From assembly GCF_017874035.1 (NCBI RefSeq), contig NZ_JAGGKV010000017.1:87329-151328 (forward strand): a DNA stretch of 64,000 nucleotides. The letters are read 5' to 3'. The notes beneath the pieces are model-generated. The model was given only the letters and a program-made list of their open reading frames with translations, was not told the origin of the DNA and did not search any database. Position 1 is the stretch's first letter, and each line of letters begins with the position of its first letter. The stretch comes from Paenibacillus aceris (GTDB taxonomy: Bacteria > Bacillota > Bacilli > Paenibacillales > NBRC-103111). Made by a program: the position numbers and the translations under genes. Below are positions 1 through 8,189 of this stretch, piece after piece.

Positions 1-60
1 CAGCCCGATGATGAATAGACGATAGTGCCTAAAACCTTTCCCGTGTACATGTTTGCTCAT
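1..60 (-). CDS. Partial gene: N-terminal 20 codons of an unidentified protein
   Basis: The ATG at 60 (reading leftwards) is preceded by an AAGGGGGAAGGG-type ribosome binding site and opens a frame that runs off the left edge. Twenty residues are visible: a basic start (MSKHVHGKGF) followed by the beginning of a hydrophobic stretch (LFIIGL). That pattern fits the first membrane segment of an ABC sugar permease. Such permeases often lie divergent from membrane-bound AraC regulators like the one at 211, so this identity is inferred from context only. Too little is visible to name a family. Confidence 0.55.
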   Translation of the reverse strand, partial: MSKHVHGKGFRHYRLFIIGL

Positions 61-103
61 GACCCTTCCCCCTTGCTGCAGCAGCGTTTTACAGGCATAA
101 TCA

Positions 104-189
104 GAGATAATGATTATTTGCCAGCCAGATGATTATTGCTCTTAACGAAAGACTTGACTACAATATACAGATAGTGAGAATGATTATTT
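104..189. promoter_or_regulatory. Divergent promoter region with Fur-family-like boxes
   Basis: The 9-mer ATGATTATT occurs three times as a direct repeat, at 110, 129 and 180. The first copy lies in GATAATGATTATT (106-118) and the last in GAGAATGATTATT (176-188). Both fit the ATAAT-N-ATTAT core shared by Fur and PerR boxes, the last with one mismatch. A TTGACT hexamer at 154-159 is a possible -35 for the rightward gene. The region separates the truncated leftward gene from the AraC gene, so one regulator could control both. Binding is inferred, not shown. Confidence 0.4.
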
Positions 190-210
190 TAAGATAAGGT
201 GTTGGATGCA

Positions 211-2535
211 ATGCCCAATTTAAGTTTTCTCAGCAAAATGACCATCTTCGGGTTCTTGCTCAGCACGCTCCCGGTTATTTTCATCGGCGCCTTTGCCTTC
301 ATGACCTCTTCGAACGAGATCCAAAAAAATGTCAACGAAGGTAAAATGCAGCTGATCACCCAAATCAACTCCAATGTAGAGCAGAAATTAACGACTGTCA
401 ACCATACACTTAATCAGGTCATCAATTCCACCGTGCTAAAAAAAGCGATGGATATGCCGCTAACTGTAAACGATTTCATGATGTACGACGATCTGCGCAG
501 TGAGATTCGGTACATGCAGTCTTTTGACACGAAGCTGGAAGATGTCATCCTGATCAATGCCCGCGAGAACTGGATGATTAAGAATTCGGGACTGTACCGT
601 TTTGACGGCTATCCTTTTTACGATCAGTTGCTGAACCTGATGAACACGCAGGAAAACAGCTCGTGGATGATAAATCCGTCGAAGTGGTTTTTTACCGAGG
701 AAAATGCGCGGAGCGTAACCTGTGAATACAGTATTTCATTGGTCAAAAAGCTGCCAACCACCGGCCTGGAGAAATACGGCTTGGCGCTCGCAAATATTCC
801 CGCCTGTTCCCTGCAGGATCTGATCCAAAGCGATACCAAGCATCTGGATGACATCCTGATTATGGACGAGCACAACCGGATTCTCATGCATCCGGATGCC
901 AACCTGATCGGCAAATCCATTACGGAAGCCGGTCTGACAGATCTGAGCCAGCTTGCGGCGGCTCCTACGGGGCAATTCACAGCAGATATCAACGAGATGC
1001 GCTATTCCGTGAGCTATTTGCACTCGAACTTGAACAATTGGACCTATTTGTCATTGACCTCCATCGACAGCTTGACCAAGGAATCGCGTAAAATCGGACT
1101 CTACACCCTTTATGTTTGTATTCTGATGCTGCTCCTGTCCATGCTGCTCGCGTGGCTTATTTCGCGCAAAATGTACTCGCCGATCCAGCTGCTGCTCAAC
1201 CAAATCGGAGGCCTTGTCACCGTGAATCAGAAGCGGAAGGCTAACGAATTCCAAATGATCGGCGAGCACGTCCATACACTTTTCCAATCCAAGTCCCAGC
1301 TCGAACGCGAGGTTCACCAGCATATCGGGCAGGTTCGGACATTCTTCTTGATTAAAGCTTTCCAGGGTCATATCAAAACGAGCGAGCTGCCTGAGAAATT
1401 AGCGCAGTTTGGTTATACCAAGCATGTGGAAGAATGGAAAACGATGTCCGTCATTACGCTGCAGATCGACTCGATCGACAATACGCGTTATGAAAAAAGG
1501 GACATGGAGCTGCTGCTGTTCGCCGCGCACAACATGATCGAGGAGCTCATCCCTTCGGAACAGCGGCTCGCTCCCGTCATTATCGATCAGACGGTGGTAA
1601 CGTTGATTGGCAGTCCAGATAGTGAAGCTGCCGCTTTCCGCAACACCGTTTATGCTTTGACAGAGCAGATGCAGCAGCATATTTTCAACTTTTTGAATCT
1701 GCATGTCAGCATCGGGATGAGTCTTCCCATCCATGCTTTTTCGCAGATGTCGATTGCCTACAAGGAAGGTCTGGAAGCCTTGAAACATCGCATCAAACTC
1801 GGGGAAGGCATCATCATTCAGTATGAGAACATTAACTCAGGCAAACATTTCTTGAATTTAAACTATCCTAAGCCGCTCGAAAATGAATTGATGGACGCTA
1901 TTAAGCTCGCTGAAAAGGATAAGTCCAAAGAGCTGCTGCGGCAGCTCTTGCAAGCCGTATTCGCCGCGCCGCTCACGCCGCAGGAATATCAGATTCCATT
2001 GGCCCGGTTGCTGAACAACCTGCTGATGGTGATGCAAGAGTCCGGCATCTCGCTTAATCAGATTCACCCGAATAAGGGCTCGCTCTTTGAGGAGCTTCTG
2101 GATCTGCATATGACGGCGGAAATCGAAGACTGGTTCTGGACAGAGGTCATTCACCCGCTGATCCGCATTTACCGCGACCGGCAGGATGCCCAGTACCACA
2201 ATATTTCAGAGAAAATCATCGATCTCGTGCAAAAATATTACGATACCGACCTAACGCTGGAGGAATGTGCCTCCAGATTGCATTACAATGCGAATTATTT
2301 AAGCAGCATTTTCCGCAAGGAAACGAATTGCTCCTTCAGCGATTACTTATCGGCTTACCGGTTCAACATGGCTAAAAAATGGCTCTCGGAAACCGATATG
2401 CCGATCAAGGATATCTCCTCCAGGCTGCGCTATAACAATTCGCAAAATTTCATCCGGTCCTTCCGCAAGCAGGAGGGGATTACCCCGGGGCAATACCGTG
2501 ATAAGCAGAAAGAAGGCGCTGCTCCAAATCTTTGA
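211..2535 (+). CDS. Membrane-anchored AraC family transcriptional regulator
   Basis: This is a single-polypeptide sensor and regulator of about 774 residues. A first membrane helix lies near residues 6-30 and a large presumably extracellular sensor of about 260 residues follows. A second helix (near 296-318) is followed by a cytoplasmic linker and a C-terminal AraC-type double helix-turn-helix over the last 100 residues, with the usual spacing of FRKETNCSFSDYL and FRKQEGITPGQYR. Proteins of this build in Paenibacillus usually control adjacent carbohydrate ABC importers. An in-frame GTG at 199 is possible, but the ATG at 211 has AAGGTG nine bases upstream and is preferred. The divergent partial gene at the left edge is a likely target. 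The ligand cannot be read from the sequence. Confidence 0.85.
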   Translation: MPNLSFLSKMTIFGFLLSTLPVIFIGAFAFMTSSNEIQKNVNEGKMQLITQINSNVEQKLTTVNHTLNQVINSTVLKKAMDMPLTVNDFMMYDDLRSEIRYMQSFDTKLEDVILINARENWMIKNSGLYRFDGYPFYDQLLNLMNTQENSSWMINPSKWFFTEENARSVTCEYSISLVKKLPTTGLEKYGLALANIPACSLQDLIQSDTKHLDDILIMDEHNRILMHPDANLIGKSITEAGLTDLSQLAAAPTGQFTADINEMRYSVSYLHSNLNNWTYLSLTSIDSLTKESRKIGLYTLYVCILMLLLSMLLAWLISRKMYSPIQLLLNQIGGLVTVNQKRKANEFQMIGEHVHTLFQSKSQLEREVHQHIGQVRTFFLIKAFQGHIKTSELPEKLAQFGYTKHVEEWKTMSVITLQIDSIDNTRYEKRDMELLLFAAHNMIEELIPSEQRLAPVIIDQTVVTLIGSPDSEAAAFRNTVYALTEQMQQHIFNFLNLHVSIGMSLPIHAFSQMSIAYKEGLEALKHRIKLGEGIIIQYENINSGKHFLNLNYPKPLENELMDAIKLAEKDKSKELLRQLLQAVFAAPLTPQEYQIPLARLLNNLLMVMQESGISLNQIHPNKGSLFEELLDLHMTAEIEDWFWTEVIHPLIRIYRDRQDAQYHNISEKIIDLVQKYYDTDLTLEECASRLHYNANYLSSIFRKETNCSFSDYLSAYRFNMAKKWLSETDMPIKDISSRLRYNNSQNFIRSFRKQEGITPGQYRDKQKEGAAPNL

Positions 2536-2569
2536 CTGTTAGCGCCTTGCTCTCGCAGGAACGAATGCC

Positions 2570-2618
2570 AAAAGCCTCCGGAGCCACCAAGCAGTCGTTG
2601 GTGGTTCCGGAGGCTTTT
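2570..2618. terminator. Intrinsic terminator between convergent genes
   Basis: A nearly perfect inverted repeat of about 21 bases per arm (AAAAGCCTCCGGAGCCACCAA against its complement) with a 7-base loop. It is flanked by A and T runs, so it can serve both the AraC gene to the left and the small gene to the right. Confidence 0.85.
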
Positions 2619-2657
2619 GCCTCTTCGTTAAACAGGTGATCAGGCTGCTTGTCCAGC

Positions 2658-2942
2658 CTACTCGCTTGGATCTACTGCTGCCTTCAGAGCAGCTCGGTTG
2701 TTCCATAAGAACGAAACAACGCTGTTGCGCTCTTCAAAAAATGCTTCACTTTCATCCAAATAGTCTTTGCCGCGTCCATGTACGCTGAATCGGTCATCGT
2801 TGTAGTTCATCAGCGTCCACTGCCCACCACGCTTGTTATCAGCGAACACAAGGTATAGTTTCTGGCCCGAAGGATCCCACTTCGCATACGACGAAAAGTT
2901 GTCCAAAATCAAGCCAATATCATCCTTCTTCTTAATTTGCAT
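2658..2942 (-). CDS. Small hypothetical protein (94 aa)
   Basis: A clear AAGGAGA ribosome binding site lies nine bases before the ATG at 2942, which supports a real gene. The product is a soluble acidic protein of 94 residues with no membrane segment. It has a tryptophan-rich middle (AKWDPSG, GGQWTLMNYN) and ends in an alternating charged and hydrophobic segment. I do not recognise the family. It stands alone between convergent and co-directional terminators, so it is probably monocistronic. Confidence 0.7.
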   Translation of the reverse strand: MQIKKKDDIGLILDNFSSYAKWDPSGQKLYLVFADNKRGGQWTLMNYNDDRFSVHGRGKDYLDESEAFFEERNSVVSFLWNNRAALKAAVDPSE

Positions 2943-3106
2943 GATCTTATCTCCTTTTCATTTTCATTTGGACATATTTAGTAGAACAGGAACATAGTAA
3001 ACGAGAATGAATGAAAATGTTGTCGGACTGTGTGGATGGATCATAGGAACCTTTGTCGAATGCCGAGCTTCCTGGCATTTCGTGATACAGTCGCCCTCTA
3101 AAAGCG

Positions 3107-3143
3107 AAAATGAGCCGGGGACCGATGTCCCCAGGCTCATTTT
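3107..3143 (-). terminator. Intrinsic terminator for the isomerase/oxidoreductase operon
   Basis: GC-rich hairpin (AAAATGAGCC...GGCTCATTTT with a GGGGAC/GTCCCC inner stem). Read leftwards it ends in a T-run. It sits about 75 bases past the stop at 3219. Confidence 0.8.
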
Positions 3144-3218
3144 ACATTTGCTAGCAAAAAAAGCAAGATCATGCTGATAGTCTGTGTTGAGTGGCAGGCA
3201 GCCGTCTCTGTCTATCGC

Positions 3219-4055
3219 CTACAAACCCGCCGCTGCGTAAACCTTATCAAAGCCTGCTTTGGAACGCTGTACCAAGCTCTCAGGGGAATCCGCCGGAGGC
3301 GTGGCTGTCAAAATCTCCTGCGAAACAGCACCCTTATAACCGATCCGCGCCAAACCTTGCAGGAAGCCCGCCAGGTCGATAACGCCTTCGCCCGGATACA
3401 CGCGTCCGTTATCCAGCACATCCTCCACCGGCACGTCCGGTGCGTCATTGATATGGACGTGAACGATCTGCTCAGGACGAAGCTTTTCAATATCGGCCAC
3501 CGTCAACCCGTTCGTGTACCAGTGGTATGCGTCGAACAGCAGCCCTACATTGCTCTCGCCGATCGCATCGATCCAATCTAGCGTTTCTTCCAGCGTCCAA
3601 ATGAACGGATGCTTCCAACGTGTGCGCAAATGATGCGGCCCCACGAACTCTAATCCGAGTCGAATGCCATAAGCGCCAAGAATTTGCGCGCATGTGCGCA
3701 ATCTGCGCGTTGCCAGCGCCATGAAATGCGCAGCATTCAGATCCGTCGATGGCAGAATGTACGTGCAGCAGCTCGTACAACCAAGCGCCTCGGCCGCAGC
3801 GGCTGCTTGTGTCAGCTTTGACAAGCCGGCGCGGAACGTCTCTTCGCTCCCCCGCCATTCGACCGGCAGGCCGATGGATCCGATGACGAGACCGTGCTTG
3901 CCCAGCAGCTCGCGCGCTCCGTCAACGCTGTGGCTTTCGACTAAAGCAAGCGCGTCGATATCTACCGCTGCAAAGCCGTATTTTGCTGCTAATTCGATGA
4001 ACTGCTCATTGCTTTCCAACTTGCCAAGCCCTGCTCCCGTTAACCCTCTTAGCAT
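3219..4055 (-). CDS. Sugar phosphate isomerase/epimerase (xylose isomerase-like TIM barrel)
   Basis: A 278-residue protein of the AP-endonuclease-2/xylose-isomerase-like TIM barrel family. Metal-binding-type positions are visible in LGLEFVGPHH, LLFDAYHWY, VHVHINDAP and AVSQEIL, which follow the E-D-H-E order of the family. Members isomerise or epimerise sugars and inositols, or act on keto-glycosides. The gene lies 26 bases downstream of a Gfo/Idh/MocA oxidoreductase on the same strand. That pairing is common in inositol-like and 3-keto-sugar catabolism. The substrate cannot be assigned. Confidence 0.85.
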   Translation of the reverse strand: MLRGLTGAGLGKLESNEQFIELAAKYGFAAVDIDALALVESHSVDGARELLGKHGLVIGSIGLPVEWRGSEETFRAGLSKLTQAAAAAEALGCTSCCTYILPSTDLNAAHFMALATRRLRTCAQILGAYGIRLGLEFVGPHHLRTRWKHPFIWTLEETLDWIDAIGESNVGLLFDAYHWYTNGLTVADIEKLRPEQIVHVHINDAPDVPVEDVLDNGRVYPGEGVIDLAGFLQGLARIGYKGAVSQEILTATPPADSPESLVQRSKAGFDKVYAAAGL

Positions 4056-4081
4056 CGTATTTCCTCCTAGATATAGATGAA

Positions 4082-5158
4082 TTAGATGTCCCAGTTCAGT
4101 TTAACTTCATTGCCCGTGCGGGATGATTCATAAATCGCATCCAGAATCAGGTTGTTCGTGTAGCCCGACAAAGCGGACGTAATCGGCTGTTTACCTTCGC
4201 GAATGCATGTTAAGAAATGACGGCTGAGGCGGAGACGCTCGCCTTCGTCGTTCTCAGGCTTTTTCAAATCCGTTTCAATCGCTCGGTTGAACTTCTCGGT
4301 CAGCAGCTTGCCGGATGCTCCTTTATAGCTTGCGCCGCCATCGGAGCCCATCAAATGAATGAACGGCGTATTGTCCGTATCCATATGAACAGCCCAGCTC
4401 ACTTCCAGCGTTAACGTACTGCCGTCTTCCATACGAATGAGCGCCGTCGCCAAATCTTCCACATCGTAAGTGCCGTTCCAATTCGGCGTCCCCCACGTGC
4501 CAATCCCCTTCTTGCGAGGACCGAATTCCGCATACGTAGCACCAAAGACAGAAACCGGCTTCGGATTGCCCATCAAGTAAAGCGCGAGATCCAGCATGTG
4601 AACCCCAATATCAATCAACGGGCCTCCGCCCGATTCGTTCATTTTCGTAAACCAAGTGCCCCAGCCTGGAATTCCTTTGCGGCGGAACCAGCCTGTTTTG
4701 GCTGTGTAGATTTTGCCGAGCTCACCGGCTTCCACCTGCTCTTTGATCAACTGCGGCACAGCCTCCCAGCGCATCTGGTGCCCGATCATGACCACTTTGT
4801 CAGATGCTTCGCTGGCTTTCAGGATTTGTTTGGCTGCTGCAGCATTAATGCCCATTGGCTTCTCGATCAGCACATGCTTGCCTGCTTCAATTGCTTGTAC
4901 AGCAAGGGAGGCATGGTATTGGTTAGGCACGCCAATGATAACAGCGTCTACATTTGGACTATGTATAAGATCTTCAGGCGTCGCTGCTACGTGAGCAATT
5001 CCGTACTCCTGTGCTTTGGCTTCCGCCAGAGGCAAGTAGGCATCTGTAATCGCCGTAATTTCACAGGAATCCGCCAATTTCGAAAACTCGCGTATATGCA
5101 CGCCGCCAATATTACCAGCACCAATAATACCTAATCTAATTTTGTTTTCGCTTCCCAC
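4082..5158 (-). CDS. Gfo/Idh/MocA family oxidoreductase
   Basis: A 358-residue NAD(P)-dependent sugar dehydrogenase. The N-terminal Rossmann fold carries GAGNIGGVHIREF near residues 13-25. The EKPMG motif with the catalytic-type lysine is near residues 99-103. The C-terminal alpha/beta domain includes GGGPLIDIGVHMLDL. The likely start is GTG at 5158, preceded by GAGGAGG about nine bases upstream. It forms an operon with the TIM-barrel isomerase and is divergent from an AraC regulator at 5281 that probably controls it. A GTACA-TCC-TGTAC palindrome lies at 5178-5190 in its leader and may be an operator (inference). The substrate is unknown. Confidence 0.88.
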   Translation of the reverse strand: MGSENKIRLGIIGAGNIGGVHIREFSKLADSCEITAITDAYLPLAEAKAQEYGIAHVAATPEDLIHSPNVDAVIIGVPNQYHASLAVQAIEAGKHVLIEKPMGINAAAAKQILKASEASDKVVMIGHQMRWEAVPQLIKEQVEAGELGKIYTAKTGWFRRKGIPGWGTWFTKMNESGGGPLIDIGVHMLDLALYLMGNPKPVSVFGATYAEFGPRKKGIGTWGTPNWNGTYDVEDLATALIRMEDGSTLTLEVSWAVHMDTDNTPFIHLMGSDGGASYKGASGKLLTEKFNRAIETDLKKPENDEGERLRLSRHFLTCIREGKQPITSALSGYTNNLILDAIYESSRTGNEVKLNWDI

Positions 5159-5280
5159 CGTGTGTTCCTCCTCATAAGTACATCCTGTACGACCTGCTTT
5201 TATGATAAAATAAATACAGTAGAAAAACGCACCTATATTTCGGAAAACGTCCCATTTCTTCGAAGGAGATTAGCCTTATC

Positions 5281-6171
5281 ATGACGTACTTTCCCGACTA
5301 TTTGAAAACGTATCCAAATATGCATTCGTCCTTCCCTTTCCATATCAGCAAAAATACGCTGGAGCACGGCTTTCGGGCGCATCGCCACGATTTCCTGGAA
5401 TTCTCTTATGTCATTGAAGGCACCGGCTCGGAAAGCATCAATGATGTGACCCACAAGATGCGAAGCGGTACGTTCACATTCGTGCTGCCTTATCAAGTGC
5501 ATGAGATTTTTACGGATCCGGGACAAAAGCTTGTCCTGTACAACTGCATGTTCAGCATGGACCTGTTGATGGAATCCGGGAACGATCCCGGTCTGTCAGG
5601 GCTATTAGGCGAGATGACCGCCTTGCCTGCCTATGTCCAGCTGCATGGACACGATCAACAGTTGATGCTTGCTCTCCTTGAGGAGATTTATCAAGAATAC
5701 AACGGCACAGAAAGATATAGGCAGACGCTTTTAAAAGGCAAGCTCAAAGAAATACTCATTCGATTCGACCGCTATCGTTGGAAGCAAACACTGCCCCTCG
5801 AAGAGGTGGAAATACCTCCGCTTCCCGGAACAAAGTCAAATCACGCGGTTTGGCCCATCATTCATTACATTCACCGCAACTATCAGGAGGAGCTCGCCTT
5901 ATCGGACCTCGCATCGCAGTTTTCGATGAGCGCATCCCGGATCAGCGAAGTGATTAAGCAAACGACTGGACAGACTTTCGTCCACTTTCTTCATGACCTG
6001 CGTCTGCGCCATGCCTGCAGCCTGCTGGTGTCCACCGACATGAGCGTGACGGAAATTGCGCATGAGGTCGGTTACGGCTCGTACAAAACATTTTCCCGCA
6101 TTTTCCGGGAAAGCAAAGGCATCGTGCCGAAGGATTACCGCAAATCAGAGCATCATCGCCGTATGACGTGA
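5281..6171 (+). CDS. AraC family transcriptional regulator with N-terminal cupin
   Basis: A 296-residue regulator. The first 150 residues look like an AraC-type sugar-binding cupin (HRHDFLEFSYVIEGTGSE, then GTFTFVLPYQVHEI). The last 100 residues form the double helix-turn-helix (LSDLASQFSMSASRISEVIKQ and VTEIAHEVGYGSYKTFSRIF). GAAGGAGA precedes the ATG at a normal distance. It is divergent from the Gfo/Idh/MocA and isomerase operon, so the simplest reading is a local activator of that operon. Confidence 0.88.
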   Translation: MTYFPDYLKTYPNMHSSFPFHISKNTLEHGFRAHRHDFLEFSYVIEGTGSESINDVTHKMRSGTFTFVLPYQVHEIFTDPGQKLVLYNCMFSMDLLMESGNDPGLSGLLGEMTALPAYVQLHGHDQQLMLALLEEIYQEYNGTERYRQTLLKGKLKEILIRFDRYRWKQTLPLEEVEIPPLPGTKSNHAVWPIIHYIHRNYQEELALSDLASQFSMSASRISEVIKQTTGQTFVHFLHDLRLRHACSLLVSTDMSVTEIAHEVGYGSYKTFSRIFRESKGIVPKDYRKSEHHRRMT

Positions 6172-6268
6172 TATAGGAGTCGTCCTAGTTAGGCCAATCA
6201 TGGTCTATCTCTTCTTACAAGAGATTATACATAACATAGTATAATTCACTGCGGGGAGAGTGCTGATC

Positions 6269-7072
6269 TTGTCCAATGAGTTTGTTGCACGTTCTTTGGA
6301 AGAAGTCCGATTTTGGTCCCGGATCATGAAGGAACATTCCCTTTTTCTAAAGCTAGGTTTTCGCTGCGAGGACACGCAATTAATTCAAGAGGCGAATCAA
6401 TTTTACAGCATTTTTGAGCAAATTGAGGGAAAGGCCCATTCGTTTACAGAGGCGGCTGATCCTGCGCAAATCCAGCGGTTTAACTTGGAAGTGCACGCAG
6501 CCGCGACGCATATATGGGCTTTTAAGAGAAAGGTTCTTGGGCTCATCATTCAATGCAAGCTGCCAGGCGGAAACAATTTCCCTCTACTAGTCGACCATAC
6601 AAGCAGGGAAGCCAACTACTTCAGAAATCGGTTAGAGGAATTAAATGGAGGAAGGCTGGACCCGCTGCCCGACGCGATCATTCATGAAAATGTTTTCTTC
6701 CTACGGATTATGGCGGATCATGCCAAGTTCATCGGACATCTGCTGGACCCGTCCGAGCGGCAATTAGTGGAGCAAGCCCGCAACTTCAGCCATGACTTTG
6801 ATCAGCTGCTATTCCAAGCCATCGATTTGAGCGGCATGCGGCCGCAGTCGCAAACTGAACCGCTTTTGGGGCAATTCTTAGATCAGAACCGCGTTTCCGT
6901 CGCTTCCCTCCGTGACTTCAAAAAGACGGCCAGAGATCTGATCGAGGCTTGCCGGATCAAAAGCATCATCCATCCGCTGCTCGCTGACCACGTGTTCCGG
7001 GAGGCTGAGAGATTTTTGTTCATCATTGATGCTTTCGAAGGTGCGCTCACCGGCAAACAGGCCGGAGCCTAG
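6269..7072 (+). CDS. DUF2935 domain-containing protein
   Basis: An all-helical protein of about 267 residues made of two similar halves. Each half carries His/Glu patterns such as FWSRIMKEHSLFL and ENVFFLRIMADHAKFI, typical of DUF2935 proteins of Bacillales and Clostridia, whose function is unknown. The paired E-x-x-x-x-x-x-x-H spacing suggests a four-helix-bundle metal site (inference). GTG at 6260 would sit one base after the GGGGAG ribosome binding site, so TTG at 6269 is the better start. It is monocistronic, followed by a strong terminator. Confidence 0.82.
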   Translation: MSNEFVARSLEEVRFWSRIMKEHSLFLKLGFRCEDTQLIQEANQFYSIFEQIEGKAHSFTEAADPAQIQRFNLEVHAAATHIWAFKRKVLGLIIQCKLPGGNNFPLLVDHTSREANYFRNRLEELNGGRLDPLPDAIIHENVFFLRIMADHAKFIGHLLDPSERQLVEQARNFSHDFDQLLFQAIDLSGMRPQSQTEPLLGQFLDQNRVSVASLRDFKKTARDLIEACRIKSIIHPLLADHVFREAERFLFIIDAFEGALTGKQAGA

Positions 7073-7096
7073 GCTGAAAGCATACCGACCTTGTAA

Positions 7097-7141
7097 AAAA
7101 GGCTGCCCTCGAGGTGTTTACACCTCCTTGGGTGGCCTTTT
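7097..7141 (+). terminator. Intrinsic terminator after the DUF2935 gene
   Basis: Inverted repeat AAAAGGCTGCCC(T)CGAGGTG, a TTTA loop, then CACCTCCTTGGGTGGCCTTTT. This is a long stem with a T-run on the right. Confidence 0.9.
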
Positions 7142-7163
7142 GTTATTGAAGCTGGATAATAGT

Positions 7164-7344
7164 GGGAACTATGGTCCTCTATTCTCTGCGGAATGCGCCA
7201 TTTCGCGGTCCAATGGGAACTATGGTCCTCTATTTTGCTGTTTTTAAGCGTTATAGCCGCTTTTCAGGCAAATAAGACCCTGTAGATTCCGCTAGACCCT
7301 GCAATCGACCCATATCGCCGAAATAGCGGCCTGTAGTTCCCTTT
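7164..7344. repeat. Intergenic repeat cluster A (GGGAACTACAGG family)
   Basis: Four copies of a roughly 22-base element with consensus GGGAACTAYRGGNCCTATTT. Two are in forward orientation (7164, 7215, spaced 51 bases) and two inverted (7270, degenerate; 7321). The same element recurs at 15786-15999 and 27791-27977. Copies lie just after a terminator and outside genes. Short frames over the copies read as GNYGPLF-like peptides and are not believed to be genes. Confidence 0.8.
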
Positions 7345-7377
7345 CCGCACACGATACGAAATGCTACTCACTTGTAG

Positions 7378-7636
7378 ACGCCCTTCCCTCCTAATGTTAC
7401 TCTCCAGTGTACACGCACCTCCTCCGAATGTTTCTCTCCTACATCCATCACTCCTGCCCCTCAATGTACTCTCTTGCACACACCCTTCCCTCCTAATGTT
7501 ACTCTCCAGCACACGCTCCTCACCCGAATACTTCTCTCCAGTATCCAGTGCTCCTGCCCCTCAATGCTACTCTCTTGCACACGCCCTTCCCACCTAATGT
7601 TACTCTCCAATACACACGCCCCTGCCCCAGAAATAA
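7378..7636. repeat. Nested tandem repeat, about 101-102 bp unit
   Basis: Units begin at 7378, 7480 and 7581 with ACGCCCTTCCCTCC-like sequence, giving about 2.5 copies. Inside each unit a degenerate 33-36 bp subrepeat recurs around AATGTTACTCTCC, so about seven subunits are visible. The top strand is pyrimidine-rich. The period is not a multiple of three, so peptides predicted over it are frame accidents. The tract ends about 70 bases before the ArsR promoter. Confidence 0.8.
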
Positions 7637-7704
7637 CCCGTCCGCCATCCGGCAATACTATTCAAATCCCAGCGACTGCCTCACACTTCTCTGCATTTCT
7701 ATAT

Positions 7705-7739
7705 ATTCCTTGACAGGAATATTCCGAATGAGGTATATT
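7705..7739 (+). promoter_or_regulatory. ArsR gene promoter with palindromic operator
   Basis: TTGACA at 7710-7715, an 18-base spacer, and TATATT at 7734-7739. Two overlapping palindromes are centred on this promoter: ATTCC-TTGACA-GGAAT (7705-7720), which embeds the -35, and GGAATATTCC (7716-7725) in the spacer. Binding of the downstream ArsR protein here would give negative autoregulation (inference). Confidence 0.6.
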
Positions 7740-7745
7740 ACAAAT

Positions 7746-8081
7746 ATGAATTCGACTATGAGCGCTCTCGCCGAGCCCAACCGATTGCACATTGTCGAAC
7801 TCTTGCGTGACGGTCCCCTCACCGTGGGGGAAATCGCCGATCGACTTGGGCTCAACCAGCCCCAAGTTTCCAAACATCTCCGCGTCCTCAGCGAGGCCGG
7901 AATCGTGGAGGTTCAACCGATCGCCAATCGGCGGATTTACAAGCTGCGGCCCCAGCCGCTTCAAGAGCTAGACGCCTGGGTGAAGTCTTTCCGCCGTATT
8001 TGGGACGAGAGCTTCGACCGCTTAGATGCCTATTTACAGGAATTGCAACGCAAAGAAAATAATTCGGACGACAAGTCATAG
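7746..8081 (+). CDS. ArsR family winged-helix regulator
   Basis: About 111 residues with a clear ArsR winged helix: ALAEPNRLHIVELLRDGPLTVGEI, then LGLNQPQVSKHLRVLSEAGIVEV as the recognition helix and wing. No metal-binding CxC or histidine cluster is visible, so it is more like the AHSA1-associated ArsR group than a metal sensor. The start at 7746 coincides with the predicted transcription start, suggesting a leaderless message. ATG at 7728 is upstream of that point, and ATG at 7758 is an alternative. The next gene encodes an AHSA1 protein, the usual partner of this group. Confidence 0.85.
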   Translation: MNSTMSALAEPNRLHIVELLRDGPLTVGEIADRLGLNQPQVSKHLRVLSEAGIVEVQPIANRRIYKLRPQPLQELDAWVKSFRRIWDESFDRLDAYLQELQRKENNSDDKS

Positions 8082-8189
8082 CGCTGTCTCCGCGAGCCTG
8101 CCGCTGGTTGCCACTCATTGTGGAAGGAAGGCTCGATTTATTTCGATTCAACCGCACTCTACTATTCCAAATTATGGAGGTCATTACCC

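Noticed and set aside
7264..7512. Leftward repetitive protein frame (LESNIRREG-like repeats)
   Set aside because: The 101-102 bp period shifts the frame between units, no ribosome binding site is present, and the frame runs across repeat cluster A.
7378..7636. Possible CRISPR array in the tandem repeat
   Set aside because: Repeats are degenerate and nested, the intervals are themselves repeated rather than unique spacers, and no cas gene is nearby.
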